A stretch of DNA of 64,000 nt from Lacrimispora amygdalina (GCF_900205965.1 NZ_OAOF01000002.1:124001-188000), one strand, 5' to 3'; counted from the stretch's first letter, positions 36,234 through 45,939 are shown. Program-made: numbers and translations. The notes: generated by a model from the letters alone, not told the origin.

Positions 36234-37976
36234 TTATTCTTCCACAATATAAGCATATTTGAATTCAAATTTTCCGCCAAAAACAGGATATTGGAAATTA
36301 TGAAGACGGTTATTGATATAACTATGTTTATCGCGATAAAGCAGAGGTTTGATTGCAGCATCGTCCTTGATCAAGATACTCTCCGCTTCCCCATACAGTT
36401 TCATACGTTTGTCATTGTCCTGTTCTGTTGCCAGCTGATCCAGAATCTGATCATACTTTTCACTGGAATACTTACCGTAGTTACTGCCTCCGCCGGTTCT
36501 GAAGATATCAATAAATGTCATCGGATCATTATAATCTGCTCCCCATACCTGCATACAGAGGTCAAACTCACCTGCTAACTGAGCTGCATTTGCAAGTCCG
36601 AAGTCGCCGACAATATTGAGATTTACTTTAACGCCTAAATTATCCTGTATCCGCTGTACGACGTATTGTTCAATGTCTTTTTCAATTGTTGTCTCACCAT
36701 AGCCTAAGAACTGAAGCGTGATCGTGCTTAAATCATCGGTATCTTTCCCAAGTTCCTTTAATCCTTCATGGAATAACGCCTTTAATTTTTCCGGATTATT
36801 CGCATACTCGCTATATTCCTCTTTAATCGGTTCTGCTACTTCCGAACGATATTCTTTGTCCCCTACTTTAATATTAGGCGTAACAAGTCCGTAAGCTGCC
36901 GTATATCTGCTATTATAGACAGAATCAATAAATGTCTGGCTGTCAAAGGTGTAAGCAACTGCTTTTCTTATCTTTGAATTCTGCATGATACCACTGGGGC
37001 ATGATTCCTGTGTGTTAAATGCAAAATACTGGGAAGCAACATCTCCATCCGTATAAAGCTGGCATTTGCCTTCACTGGCCGCCTCATCCCATTTTTTTAA
37101 ATAATCACCGGAAGCTGCAACAAAATCTAACTGGCCTGCTTCAAACAACTGGAACTGGGTAGCTGTTTCATCTACCTGCTGTAAGTCAACTTCATCCAGG
37201 TAAACATGTTCTGCATCCCAATACTCCGGATTCTTTACAAAAACAGTGCTTTGGTTTGCTGTATATTCCTTAACCATAAACGGTCCGCAGGATAAAGTCT
37301 GTGTTGCATCGGTACCATATGTATCGCCATACTTTTCAATATTATCCACACGGATCGGATTAAACATTGTATAGGCTAATTTATCAATAAAATAAGGTTC
37401 TGGTGCTTCAAGGGTAAATTTCAGGGTATAATCATCAACCGCTTCTACGCCCACTTCATCAAAACCACATTTCCCATTGTAATAGTTCTCTGCATTCTTA
37501 ATCGGGAAAGCAAAAAATGCATAAGGACATGCCAAATCTACATTCAGCACTCTTTCTACTGCGTCTTTATACTGGCTTGCAACTACTTCCACCCCATCCG
37601 ACCATTTATTCTTTCTTAAATGAAACGTATAGGTCAGACCGTCGTCGGAAATTTCATATTTTTCGCATCCTGTATTCTCCAGAACACCCTTATTTTCTCG
37701 GAATAAGCCTTCGCAGGTTGCTAAGAAAAACGAACCTGACTCAGAATCTCCAACCTGTGCGGTGTCAAACGTAACCACATTAAATTGCATGCCATGTGCA
37801 ACCTGCTCTGCTGCAAGTGTCTCTCCGTTTGGTCCTTTTTTTCCACTCTCTGCTGTTTTCTGTGTACCTGCATTATCCCCGCCTGCAGACGTTCCGGCAG
37901 AACCGCCGCAACCGGCTAAACTGGCTGCGACCAGTCCTGCTGCCATTAACACACTAAAAAATCTTTTTAATTTCAT
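36234..37976 (-). CDS. oppA: Oligopeptide ABC substrate-binding lipoprotein OppA
   Basis: 580-residue lipid-anchored peptide-binding protein (SBP_bac_5 family). Signal MKLKRFFSVLMAAGLVAASLAGCGGS with lipobox SLAGC and a Gly/Ser/Ala linker to about residue 55. The domain hallmark is DDGLTYTFHLRKNKWSDGVEVVASQYKDAV. Start ATG follows AAGGGATGGATAAAA. Located between the M3 peptidase and the permeases, so imported peptides and cytosolic peptide cleavage are expressed together. Confidence 0.95.
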   Translation of the reverse strand: MKLKRFFSVLMAAGLVAASLAGCGGSAGTSAGGDNAGTQKTAESGKKGPNGETLAAEQVAHGMQFNVVTFDTAQVGDSESGSFFLATCEGLFRENKGVLENTGCEKYEISDDGLTYTFHLRKNKWSDGVEVVASQYKDAVERVLNVDLACPYAFFAFPIKNAENYYNGKCGFDEVGVEAVDDYTLKFTLEAPEPYFIDKLAYTMFNPIRVDNIEKYGDTYGTDATQTLSCGPFMVKEYTANQSTVFVKNPEYWDAEHVYLDEVDLQQVDETATQFQLFEAGQLDFVAASGDYLKKWDEAASEGKCQLYTDGDVASQYFAFNTQESCPSGIMQNSKIRKAVAYTFDSQTFIDSVYNSRYTAAYGLVTPNIKVGDKEYRSEVAEPIKEEYSEYANNPEKLKALFHEGLKELGKDTDDLSTITLQFLGYGETTIEKDIEQYVVQRIQDNLGVKVNLNIVGDFGLANAAQLAGEFDLCMQVWGADYNDPMTFIDIFRTGGGSNYGKYSSEKYDQILDQLATEQDNDKRMKLYGEAESILIKDDAAIKPLLYRDKHSYINNRLHNFQYPVFGGKFEFKYAYIVEE

Positions 37977-38045
37977 TTTTATCCATCCCTTTCACTTCAT
38001 TTTTATAGTTTCAGCGACCCGCTTCACGAGCCGCGTACTATACAG

Positions 38046-39728
38046 CTAAGCTTTTGTCATATACAGTGATTCCAGTTTCTCAACGATTTTCTTCACACAA
38101 CCATCTTCAAACGGGCTGTCTAACCCAACTTCTTTCAGCATATTTGTAAAGAAGTCACTGGCTGATAAATTACAAAGCTTTAAATAACTGTCCCAGGCTT
38201 CCTGGTAATTTTCATCCATTCTGATTTTAAACTGGAATGCGCAGATCTGTGCAATACAGTAATCAATATAATAGAAGGGATCATCATAAATGTGAGGCTG
38301 TTTTTGCCAGAATCCCCCTTTTTCAAAGTAAGGAAATCCCGCATAATCCATATGAGGCCGATACTGGGATTCCAGCTTTTTCCATGCCTCATGTCTTTGG
38401 GCAGGAGTCATCTGAGGATTTTCATAAACAATGTGCTGGAATTCATCCACCATACAGCCATATGGAATAAAGATAGCAGCATCCTCCAGATGCATAAAAC
38501 GGTAATCATCGGTTCTGTTTCCAAAAAACTGATTCATCCAGGGTTCTGTGAAAAATTCCATTGACATGGAATGAATCTCTGCTGTTTCCATAGTGATATC
38601 CGAATGTTCTTTAATCGGATCCTTTCCTGAAAGATAGCCCTGGAACGCATGACCGCATTCATGAGTAATTACATTAATGTCTCCACTGGTCCCGTTAAAA
38701 TTTGCAAAAATAAAAGGAGCGTTGTAATCTGGCAGATATGTCATATACCCGCCGGCCCGTTTCTTCTTTCTGCCCAGTACGTCAAATAATTCATTTTCGG
38801 ACATAAAATCGAAGAACTCTTTCGTCTCTTTCGATAATTCCCCATACATCTTCTGAGCACAGGCCATAATTTCTTCCGGAGATCCAATTGGCTGCGGATT
38901 TCCATTGGCAAAGTAAACGCCTTCATCGATACAGGATAATTTTTTAAGGCCTAACCGTTTTTTTCTTCTCTCATGAAGCTTCCCGGCAAATGGTACAAAG
39001 TATTCCTTTACCTGTTTTCTGAAATTTTCCACCATATCCTTGTCATAGCAATTTCTCTTTACACGGTCATAGCCGGTTTCCACAAAAGTATCATAACCTA
39101 ATTCGTCGGCCTGTTTTGTGCGGTTCTTCACTAATTCATCATAGATGGAATCCAGTTTTTCTCCATTGGCTTCAAAAAAGGCGCAGTATTTAGTATATGC
39201 TTTCTCCCTTACCTGTCTGTCCTTATGGGTCAGATATTTTCTTAATAGTGAGAGATTCAGCGTCTCCCCCTCCCAGTCGATTTCTGCACTGGCGATCAGC
39301 TTGTCGTATGCCGTTGTCAGCGCATTTTCTTCCTGCTTAAGCGGTATCAGCTTTTTATCAAATGATCTGATGTTAAGCTGAATGTTTTTAAATGCAACAG
39401 TACCGATCTTCTCCTCTAAATAGGATCTATAGGGAGATTCGTACATCTGCCGTGCATATATAACATTCATATCAATCAGTTCTGGCTCTATTTCATCATA
39501 ATAACTCTGTTCTTTTTCATAAAACGGATCAGTCGTATCAATATCATGTCTGATTTTTGCAATGGTGACCATGGTTTCAATTTCATCTTTGAATTTATAG
39601 TACTTTTTATGAACCTGAAACTGGGCTTCACCACTTTCTGCATTGGCAAATTCATTCATGAGCTCCTGGAACCGGACCTTTTTTTCTTCCATATCCACTC
39701 TTTGATAGGGCATCTCTTTAAACTTCAT
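38046..39728 (-). CDS. M3-family oligoendopeptidase (PepF-like)
   Basis: 560-residue cytoplasmic zinc metallopeptidase. Zinc site HECGH in VITHECGHAFQGYL near residue 355, with the downstream Glu ligand in ETAEIHSMSMEFF. Length and motif match the M3 oligoendopeptidase F-related group. Start ATG with GGAGGATTAAA, the ribosome site lying within the last codons of the regulator gene. It probably cleaves peptides delivered by the adjacent Opp system. Confidence 0.93.
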   Translation of the reverse strand: MKFKEMPYQRVDMEEKKVRFQELMNEFANAESGEAQFQVHKKYYKFKDEIETMVTIAKIRHDIDTTDPFYEKEQSYYDEIEPELIDMNVIYARQMYESPYRSYLEEKIGTVAFKNIQLNIRSFDKKLIPLKQEENALTTAYDKLIASAEIDWEGETLNLSLLRKYLTHKDRQVREKAYTKYCAFFEANGEKLDSIYDELVKNRTKQADELGYDTFVETGYDRVKRNCYDKDMVENFRKQVKEYFVPFAGKLHERRKKRLGLKKLSCIDEGVYFANGNPQPIGSPEEIMACAQKMYGELSKETKEFFDFMSENELFDVLGRKKKRAGGYMTYLPDYNAPFIFANFNGTSGDINVITHECGHAFQGYLSGKDPIKEHSDITMETAEIHSMSMEFFTEPWMNQFFGNRTDDYRFMHLEDAAIFIPYGCMVDEFQHIVYENPQMTPAQRHEAWKKLESQYRPHMDYAGFPYFEKGGFWQKQPHIYDDPFYYIDYCIAQICAFQFKIRMDENYQEAWDSYLKLCNLSASDFFTNMLKEVGLDSPFEDGCVKKIVEKLESLYMTKA

Positions 39729-39729
39729 T

Positions 39730-40842
39730 TTAATCCTCCAATAATTTGCTTTTCGTCACTTCTAATAAATAATTGACGGCCTCTTTGTTCATCTGATAGA
39801 AAACTTTATTGTCTGATTTTTCTATATTAATAAGACCCAGCTTCATAAGTGTATTCATATGATGGGATATGGTAGCAGTCGTAAGCTTCAATTCTGCAGC
39901 AATTTCCTGCCCATATGCTTTGTCATTCCGGATAAAACGCAAGATCTCAAATTTACTGGGATCCGATAAGAGCCTGAGTCCATTGCTCAATTCCTGATTG
40001 GACAAGCGTCTTTTTGAAACTTTAAAATTACAGTCAAACAGGATACCAACATCTAACAGATGATAATCTCCTACATTTTCATCATTCCCGTAAAAGATTA
40101 CCCGGTTACAAGCCATAATCCGTGTTCTTATGAAAGTCGGCCTGCTGGGATAACTATCCTCTTTGATGTTATAAAAGCTATTCATTAACTTATGGAAATT
40201 GTGCTGTTCGAAATAATCCACCCAGTACGCAGTGGCTGCTCCCTGTAATTCTACTAATGTTTCCTCGTGTTTATTTAATGCTGCAACTGTCTGGTCCAGG
40301 ATCTCGTACAGATTATCAAGATGTTTTCCGGAATGTTCTATTAATTCCAACAATTTCCACTTTTGCCCAGGCTCACATTCCAGGTTGTTAATCCTGTCTG
40401 TAAAGGAAAACTTCTGATTATTTTCATAGACAGAGGTCTTTAAATCTAAATCATCGTAGGATAATTCCAGAGAATCATCATTTTTAATAGATTCCATTGA
40501 TTCTACAATGAAGCTTTTTATTTCATCTTTACTGCCGGAAAATGTGGAATGCCGCATACATTGAAATAATATCTTTGCAATGCATAGGTTATCTGATAAG
40601 AATGGGGAAAAGTAATACAAAATCTGGGGATCGTTTAAATCTGTGTATTTTTCAATATCATCCTGTACAACAGATAATTTATCCAGTTGATAACAAATTT
40701 TTTCATGCTTCGTCTCATCTGTTCGTTTCAGTATATCCATTTTCAAATTTTGATACGAATTTTTATTGATAATACGAAACAGTAATTCAATGCTTTCTAT
40801 ATAATAATCAATCTCTTTTATTACAGTACATTCTATGCTCAT
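39730..40842 (-). CDS. ArsR-type regulator with a long N-terminal domain
   Basis: 370-residue protein with a winged-helix DNA-binding domain at the C-terminus (about 285-370): LSDPSKFEILRFIRNDKAYGQEIAAELKLTTATISHHMNTLMKLGLI. The first about 280 residues are a mostly helical region without a motif I recognise, presumably the sensor; most ArsR proteins are about 100 residues. It is the first gene of the peptidase-opp operon, one base before the M3 peptidase, so it likely controls peptide uptake. No metal-binding cysteine motif is evident. Confidence 0.85.
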   Translation of the reverse strand: MSIECTVIKEIDYYIESIELLFRIINKNSYQNLKMDILKRTDETKHEKICYQLDKLSVVQDDIEKYTDLNDPQILYYFSPFLSDNLCIAKILFQCMRHSTFSGSKDEIKSFIVESMESIKNDDSLELSYDDLDLKTSVYENNQKFSFTDRINNLECEPGQKWKLLELIEHSGKHLDNLYEILDQTVAALNKHEETLVELQGAATAYWVDYFEQHNFHKLMNSFYNIKEDSYPSRPTFIRTRIMACNRVIFYGNDENVGDYHLLDVGILFDCNFKVSKRRLSNQELSNGLRLLSDPSKFEILRFIRNDKAYGQEIAAELKLTTATISHHMNTLMKLGLINIEKSDNKVFYQMNKEAVNYLLEVTKSKLLED

Positions 40843-40910
40843 TTTATAACCTCATCACTTTAAATGAATAATATGTCAACTCGATGCATAAATAAAGTTC
40901 AATTTTTTTT

Positions 40911-40938
40911 ATTATATCATCAATTAGAAGCTTGTCAA
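40911..40938 (-). promoter_or_regulatory. Promoter of the regulator-peptidase-opp operon
   Basis: Minus strand -35 TTGACA (40933-40938), 16-bp spacer, -10 TATAAT (40911-40916). Leader of about 60 nt. On the plus strand a weaker TTAGAT-15-TACAAT (40947-40973) could serve the GNAT gene. Confidence 0.75.
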
Positions 40939-41087
40939 CCAATATGTTAGATAAGCATCAAATATGATACAATGAACTTATAAAGTAAATGTATTACTCT
41001 AATTTCCTTAAAATATTAAGGTGATCTGGTAATACCTGCTCTTATGTGGTATAAAATAAAATACAACAGCCTAGCGGAAGGGAAAAT

Positions 41088-41657
41088 ATGAAGGATATTA
41101 TATACAATCTGGTCCCAATTATAACGGAACGTTTATATATCAATGAAATTACAGTAGATGATCTGATACAAATTAGAATGGAAACAAAATATGAAGATAT
41201 GTATAAAATGACATGCAGACCAATAATGAACAGAGAAGGATCTGAGCTGGCTGAGTTTTATAAGAATATTATAAAAAAAGAAAATGCATTTATTTTTTCC
41301 ATCAACAGAAAGGAGGGGGGATTAGTTGGTAAGATATCTTTCAGTGATTTTAATCCAAGAAACAGAAGTCTGGAATTAGGATATTATGAAATCCCACGAT
41401 TTAGAAAAAATGGATATATGAAAGAAGCTCTCATCAGCCTTTTGAATATATTTTTCGAAAAAATCAAGATAAACAAAATATATGCACAAACTGGAAGCTT
41501 TAATGCAGAATCTATTGGATTACTGGAAAATTTGAAATTTAAACAAGATGGGGTTTTAAGGAATCATCATAAATTGAATGGAAAACTCTATGATGATTAT
41601 ATTTTTTCTATGCTTTATAATGAATGGCAGTGTTTTAAGTCAGCTACTGGTATTTGA
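41088..41657 (+). CDS. GNAT-family N-acetyltransferase (RimJ/RimL-like)
   Basis: 189-residue acetyltransferase. Opens ITERLYINEITVDDLIQI as in RimJ/RimL-type enzymes; acetyl-CoA-binding region LGYYEIPRFRKNGYMKEALISLLNIFFEKI; later AQTGSFNAESIGLLENLKFKQDGVLRNHHKLNG. Start ATG follows GGAAGGGAAAAT. AT-rich relative to its neighbours. Its last 43 bp overlap the convergent MerR gene. Confidence 0.88.
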   Translation: MKDIIYNLVPIITERLYINEITVDDLIQIRMETKYEDMYKMTCRPIMNREGSELAEFYKNIIKKENAFIFSINRKEGGLVGKISFSDFNPRNRSLELGYYEIPRFRKNGYMKEALISLLNIFFEKIKINKIYAQTGSFNAESIGLLENLKFKQDGVLRNHHKLNGKLYDDYIFSMLYNEWQCFKSATGI

Positions 41658-42460
41658 ATTTCTGTTACAAATTTTTTTGTATCATCAGTCATTCCGTAAT
41701 CAATCATCGTAATTTCTTTGGAAAATCCCGTAATGTGAAATTGATGTTCCGTTATAAAATCGGCCATCTTTTCATACTGTTCCGCAGAACTCATATGGCT
41801 TCCGCAAAACCTCAGCGTCACACAGGTTTCTTCTGGCAGTTCCTCAACCGGTCCTGAATAAGCATCTTCTTTGTCTAAAATCAGAAAAACCATATCATAT
41901 TTGTCATATTGACCCTTTAATAGTCTGTCCTTTGTTATACCTACACCAACTTTTCCCAGAAAAACAACCGTATCCCGCTGATCCTGCTCCAGCTGCCGAA
42001 TGGAAGACTCTAAATCAAGATACGATTCTATGGAAAACGAACCCTCAATCCATGCAATCCGCCTTGAGGCAATGTGCTTCACCTGAATGGTATCAAGTTC
42101 AGAAGAAAGAGCATCCTCAATCTGCCTTAGACGGTGCTCTATCTTCCTCTCAATTATTTTTAATTCCTTTTGCTTGTTAATAACAGCTTCCTTTTGCTGC
42201 CGTAACATCATCTGAATTTTATCAATATCACGGTTATTTAAGAAATCTGCAATTTGTTCTAATGGCATATCCAGTACACGTAAATACCGGATTGTGTTAA
42301 GACATTCAAACTGACTTGTACTGTAATAGCGGTAACCGGTTTCATGGTCTGTATATTCTGGACGTAAAAGTCCTTCTTTCTCGTAGTGGCGCAGGATACC
42401 TACACTTACATGAAACAGCTTTGCTACATCACCTATTCTAAAAAGCCCGCTTTTTTCCAT
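41615..42460 (-). CDS. MerR-family regulator with GyrI-like effector domain
   Basis: 281-residue BmrR/TipA-type activator. N-terminal winged helix (MEKSGLFRIGDVAKLFHVSVGILRHYEKEGLLRPEYTDHETGYRYYS), coiled coil about 85-120, then a C-terminal GyrI-like drug-binding domain about 125-275. Start ATG follows GGAGGGAAAAGCAG. It follows the MATE gene by 19 nt and is probably in its operon. A matching 19-bp-spacer promoter lies upstream of the MATE gene. Confidence 0.92.
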   Translation of the reverse strand: MEKSGLFRIGDVAKLFHVSVGILRHYEKEGLLRPEYTDHETGYRYYSTSQFECLNTIRYLRVLDMPLEQIADFLNNRDIDKIQMMLRQQKEAVINKQKELKIIERKIEHRLRQIEDALSSELDTIQVKHIASRRIAWIEGSFSIESYLDLESSIRQLEQDQRDTVVFLGKVGVGITKDRLLKGQYDKYDMVFLILDKEDAYSGPVEELPEETCVTLRFCGSHMSSAEQYEKMADFITEHQFHITGFSKEITMIDYGMTDDTKKFVTEIQIPVADLKHCHSL

Positions 42461-42479
42461 CTGCTTTTCCCTCCAACAT

Positions 42480-43823
42480 TCATATGCAGCCGTTTAATTT
42501 TCCAGTATGCTTACTCAGCCAGATAAAAACACTGACACAGATAATAACTGACAGAACTGATCCTGCGGGAGCTGCAATTCCCATGGGATACAGAGTGTCT
42601 GCAAAATATACGGATGCCAGATATGCAAGCGGGATACGTGCACAAATGATTGAAATTAAATTGTGTATAAACGAGATACCGGATAAACCATATGCACAAA
42701 AATATCCGCTGAAACAGAAATGAACCCCTGCAAAAATACAATCCCAGACATAACCGCTCATATACTGACCGCCAAGCAGAAGCACTTTGGCATCATCTGT
42801 AAACAGCCCGATTATCGGTTCAGCCGATAATTGCATCAAAACTGCTGATATTGTGCCGAACGTAACCGTTGTTAATATTCCGACCAAAAGCGTCTGACGG
42901 GCACGATCATGTTTCCCTGCACCTGCATTTTGTGCAGAGAGTACAGAAACGGTGGACAGCATAGAGGATGGAACCAGAAATAAAATGCCTATTATTTTTT
43001 CCACAATACCTACTGCTGCTGCATCATTTAATCCCCTGTTATTTGCAATTACAGTAATTACAATAAATGCGATCTGGATAAACCCATCCTGCAAGGCAAC
43101 CGGAATACCAACTTTAAGTAAATTACGCATTATAACTATCTGCGGTCTGAAATTCTTCCGTGAAAGTCTTACCATTTTTCGTTTTCTGATAATGACCAGG
43201 GAGACGATAACACTGATCGTCTGTGATAATGTTGTACCCAGCGCTGCACCGGCCGCTCCAAGTTTTAATATACCGATAAAAAGATAATCCAGTGCAATGT
43301 TTGCCACACAGGCTACCGCAATAAAATACATAGGACTTTTGGAGTCGCCCATTCCCCGAAATATAGAACTGATGATGTTATATCCTGTTATAAATGGTAT
43401 ACCGATTATGCAGATTGTAAGGTATGTAACCGTCTCTGAATAAGCTTCGGCAGGTGTTAACATAATGGCAGCAATCGGATTTACTGCCATGAGCAATCCT
43501 ACCATGATTATGACTGATAAAACCATAAACAGAGTAACCGTGTTCCCAACAGTATTAGATGTCTGCTCATGATTTTCTGCACCCACAAAACGCCCGATCA
43601 TCACTGTTGCCCCCATTGCCAGACCCACAATCATAACCGTCAGCATATGCATAACCTGACTTGCTATGGAAACTGCGGTAATACTATCCACCCCATTAAA
43701 CTGTCCTATAATAAACAGATCAGCCATACCGTACAGTGTCTGGAGAAAATAAGATAATAAATAGGGTAATGAAAAATATGCAACTGTCTTAAATATACTG
43801 CCTGTGGTTAGATTTTTTTCCAT
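42480..43823 (-). CDS. MATE-family efflux protein under MerR control
   Basis: 447-residue MATE antiporter. Start MEKNLTTGSIFKTVAYFSLPYLLSYFLQTLYGMADLFIIGQFNGVDSITAVSIASQ is typical of the DinF/NorM-like Gram-positive branch; second half QNAGAGKHDRARQTLLVGI. ATG has AAGGATGAAC upstream. It precedes merR, so a drug sensed by the MerR protein probably induces its own exporter. Confidence 0.93.
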   Translation of the reverse strand: MEKNLTTGSIFKTVAYFSLPYLLSYFLQTLYGMADLFIIGQFNGVDSITAVSIASQVMHMLTVMIVGLAMGATVMIGRFVGAENHEQTSNTVGNTVTLFMVLSVIIMVGLLMAVNPIAAIMLTPAEAYSETVTYLTICIIGIPFITGYNIISSIFRGMGDSKSPMYFIAVACVANIALDYLFIGILKLGAAGAALGTTLSQTISVIVSLVIIRKRKMVRLSRKNFRPQIVIMRNLLKVGIPVALQDGFIQIAFIVITVIANNRGLNDAAAVGIVEKIIGILFLVPSSMLSTVSVLSAQNAGAGKHDRARQTLLVGILTTVTFGTISAVLMQLSAEPIIGLFTDDAKVLLLGGQYMSGYVWDCIFAGVHFCFSGYFCAYGLSGISFIHNLISIICARIPLAYLASVYFADTLYPMGIAAPAGSVLSVIICVSVFIWLSKHTGKLNGCI

Positions 43824-43856
43824 AAATAAAAGTTCATCCTTTTCTTAAATAAGTAT

Positions 43857-43887
43857 ATCATAATGTCTACAATCGTTGTAGAGTCAA
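43857..43887 (-). promoter_or_regulatory. MerR-type promoter (19-bp spacer) of the MATE-merR unit
   Basis: Minus strand -35 TTGACT (43882-43887), 19-bp spacer, -10 TATGAT (43857-43862). The spacer holds the dyad CTACAA-CGA-TTGTAG. An over-long spacer with a central dyad is the signature of MerR-activated promoters. Confidence 0.85.
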
Positions 43888-43896
43888 TACTTAAAA

Positions 43897-43932
43897 AAAA
43901 CGCCGCAGCTGTTTCCTGCTATGGCGTTTTTG
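43897..43932 (-). terminator. Terminator of the beta-glucoside PTS operon
   Basis: Minus strand AACGCC, loop, GGCGTT followed by eight T. It lies just after the IIA gene and immediately before the MATE-merR promoter. Confidence 0.8.
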
Positions 43933-43940
43933 TATGTTAA

Positions 43941-44441
43941 TTAATGAATTTTATAGGAAAGTGCTTCACTTTCTATGCCTACTCTTCCTTCCTGTGCATA
44001 CTCTAACTTAGATATACGGTCCATATTGACAATAATCATGGGTATTGTCAGATCATATCCCCTTGATTCCAGATATTTAATATCAAATGTGATAAGCTTC
44101 TGTCCTCTTTTTATCTTCTGCCCCTGCTTAACAAAGGATTTAAATCCTTTTCCATTCTCTTTTACTGTATCCAGACCGATGTGGATCAGAACTTCAACCC
44201 CGTCATCACTTACAAGCCCTACCGTATGATTGGTAGCAAAGACTGCAGTAACCGTTCCATTGCAGGGTGCTGCAACCTCACCTGACTCAGATTGAAATGC
44301 GATTCCGTCTCCCATCATCTTTTGGGCAAACATCTCGTCTTTCACTTTCTCGATGCTTAAAATCGTCCCGTCTGTAATCGAATATAAATGTCCTGGCTCA
44401 CAGGGTAACTCTGTTTTTTTCTTAAAAAATCCCAATCCCAC
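43941..44441 (-). CDS. PTS IIA component, glucose/beta-glucoside family
   Basis: Cytoplasmic phosphocarrier that passes phosphate to the IIB domain of the neighbouring transporter. About 166 residues from GTG 44441 (GLGFFKKKTELPC); the ATG at 44447 is only a base or two from GGAGG, so GTG fits better. Active-site histidines lie in ATNHTVGLVSDDG and VLIHIGLDTVKENGKGF. Separate IIA complements the IIBC protein encoded two genes upstream, which lacks a IIA domain. Confidence 0.9.
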   Translation of the reverse strand: MGLGFFKKKTELPCEPGHLYSITDGTILSIEKVKDEMFAQKMMGDGIAFQSESGEVAAPCNGTVTAVFATNHTVGLVSDDGVEVLIHIGLDTVKENGKGFKSFVKQGQKIKRGQKLITFDIKYLESRGYDLTIPMIIVNMDRISKLEYAQEGRVGIESEALSYKIH

Positions 44442-44469
44442 AATCATTCCTCCATCTGCCGGGCATTTC

Positions 44470-45939
44470 TTATTTCATGTCCTTGCCCCAGTCTTTTCCA
44501 TTGGACTTAATGAGCTTTGAGTACCAATAGAAGGAATCTTTTTTAATGCGTTTCATACTGAGTTCTGATACGTCCTTACAGTTGACAAGCTCCTCATCCG
44601 TTGTATCAATGTAAACCAGGCCGTAACGCTTCTTTATTCCATTCCCGGTTGATAATAAATCCGTAAATGACCATGGATTGTAAGCAATCACTTCACAGCC
44701 ATCCTCGATGGCAAGACCCACATTGTAAATCTGGTCTCTAAGGAAATCAATTCTGGCTGTATCGTGTACCTGTCCATCTGCATCCTTAGTCTCATTTGCT
44801 CCTAAACCATTTTCAGTAATCATCATGGGAAGCCTGTAGTGGTTCCAGAGATAACGGAGTGAATATCTCATCGCCTGGGGATCGATTTCCCAATCCCAGT
44901 CTGTGTATTCCACATACGGATTGGAACAAAATGCATATTCGCCCGGAACGTTGGGCCATTGCATCTGACCTTTAATACCAAATTTATTCAGGCCATACTC
45001 CTGTCTTTCACTGTCAATCTTAGACTCATGTGCGGTGTTGCTTCTATAGCAGTTAACAGCGATAAAATCAATTTTCGCTTTTTTCATAAGCTCCAGATCC
45101 TCAGGACGGATATCCGGGTGTACGTCGTGAGTTTCCCAGTATTTTTTTATAAATCCACTGTACTCACCGTATACGTAAGTATCATTCCAGATCTTCTGAG
45201 TCAGTTCCTCTGCATTCATAGCTGCTATCTGATCACCAGGATTGCAGGTCTTTGGGTAGATCGGAACATAGCCAGGAACAGGTCCGATTTTTCCGCCCTC
45301 AACCATTTCATGACAGTGAACGACTGCCTTTGCATGGCAGAGATTCATGATATGATTGATATCCCATTTTTCTTTTTCCCAGTCCGTACAGCCAGCACTC
45401 GTCCCAAGCCAATGGCCATAGCAGATCTGCATATTCTGCTCATTGAGTGATAACCAGTACTTTACTCTGTCGCCGAAATTTTCAAAACAAACTTTACAGA
45501 GGTGTTCAAATGCATCAATTGTCTTTCTGCTTCTCCAGCCGCCTAATTCCTCATACACCCAGACAGGTAAATCATAATGGTAAATGGTCACGATGGGAGT
45601 GATATTGTTTTTAATCAGCTCGTCAATCAGGTCATTGTAAAATTTAATTCCTTCCGGATTGACTTTTCCGTCAGAATGAGGAATAATTCTTGACCAGGAG
45701 AGAGAAAAGCGGTATGAACTGAAGCCGCATTCCGCCATAAGTGCCACATCCTCTTTAAATCTGTGGTAATGGTCGGCTGCAATTGAATTATCAGCATATG
45801 GCTGTTTCTTCCTGCTGTTTAAATCTATCATGGCCGGAGTTCTTCCGCCCTCAGCAACTCCGCCTTCTACCTGCCATGCGGCGCTTGACGCGCCCCACAT
45901 AAAGTTTTCGGGAAATTTAGGGTCTTCTTTATAATACAT
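44470..45939 (-). CDS. 6-phospho-beta-glucosidase (GH1)
   Basis: 489-residue family 1 glycosidase that hydrolyses the phosphorylated disaccharide or aryl-glucoside imported by the PTS. Acid/base Glu in LSLNEQN and nucleophile Glu in MITENGLGANE. The phosphate-binding region is seen as TDLLSTGNGIKKRYGLVYID near residue 435. The N-terminus has FPENFMWGASSAAWQVEGG. Start ATG follows GGAGGTATAAA. Between IIBC and IIA genes. Confidence 0.93.
   Translation of the reverse strand: MYYKEDPKFPENFMWGASSAAWQVEGGVAEGGRTPAMIDLNSRKKQPYADNSIAADHYHRFKEDVALMAECGFSSYRFSLSWSRIIPHSDGKVNPEGIKFYNDLIDELIKNNITPIVTIYHYDLPVWVYEELGGWRSRKTIDAFEHLCKVCFENFGDRVKYWLSLNEQNMQICYGHWLGTSAGCTDWEKEKWDINHIMNLCHAKAVVHCHEMVEGGKIGPVPGYVPIYPKTCNPGDQIAAMNAEELTQKIWNDTYVYGEYSGFIKKYWETHDVHPDIRPEDLELMKKAKIDFIAVNCYRSNTAHESKIDSERQEYGLNKFGIKGQMQWPNVPGEYAFCSNPYVEYTDWDWEIDPQAMRYSLRYLWNHYRLPMMITENGLGANETKDADGQVHDTARIDFLRDQIYNVGLAIEDGCEVIAYNPWSFTDLLSTGNGIKKRYGLVYIDTTDEELVNCKDVSELSMKRIKKDSFYWYSKLIKSNGKDWGKDMK

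Noticed and set aside
41088..41657. GNAT gene as part of a mobile element
   Set aside because: It is AT-rich, but there are no flanking inverted or direct repeats and no transposase.
43857..43932. Riboswitch between the PTS and MATE genes
   Set aside because: The structure is explained by the PTS terminator plus the MerR dyad promoter.
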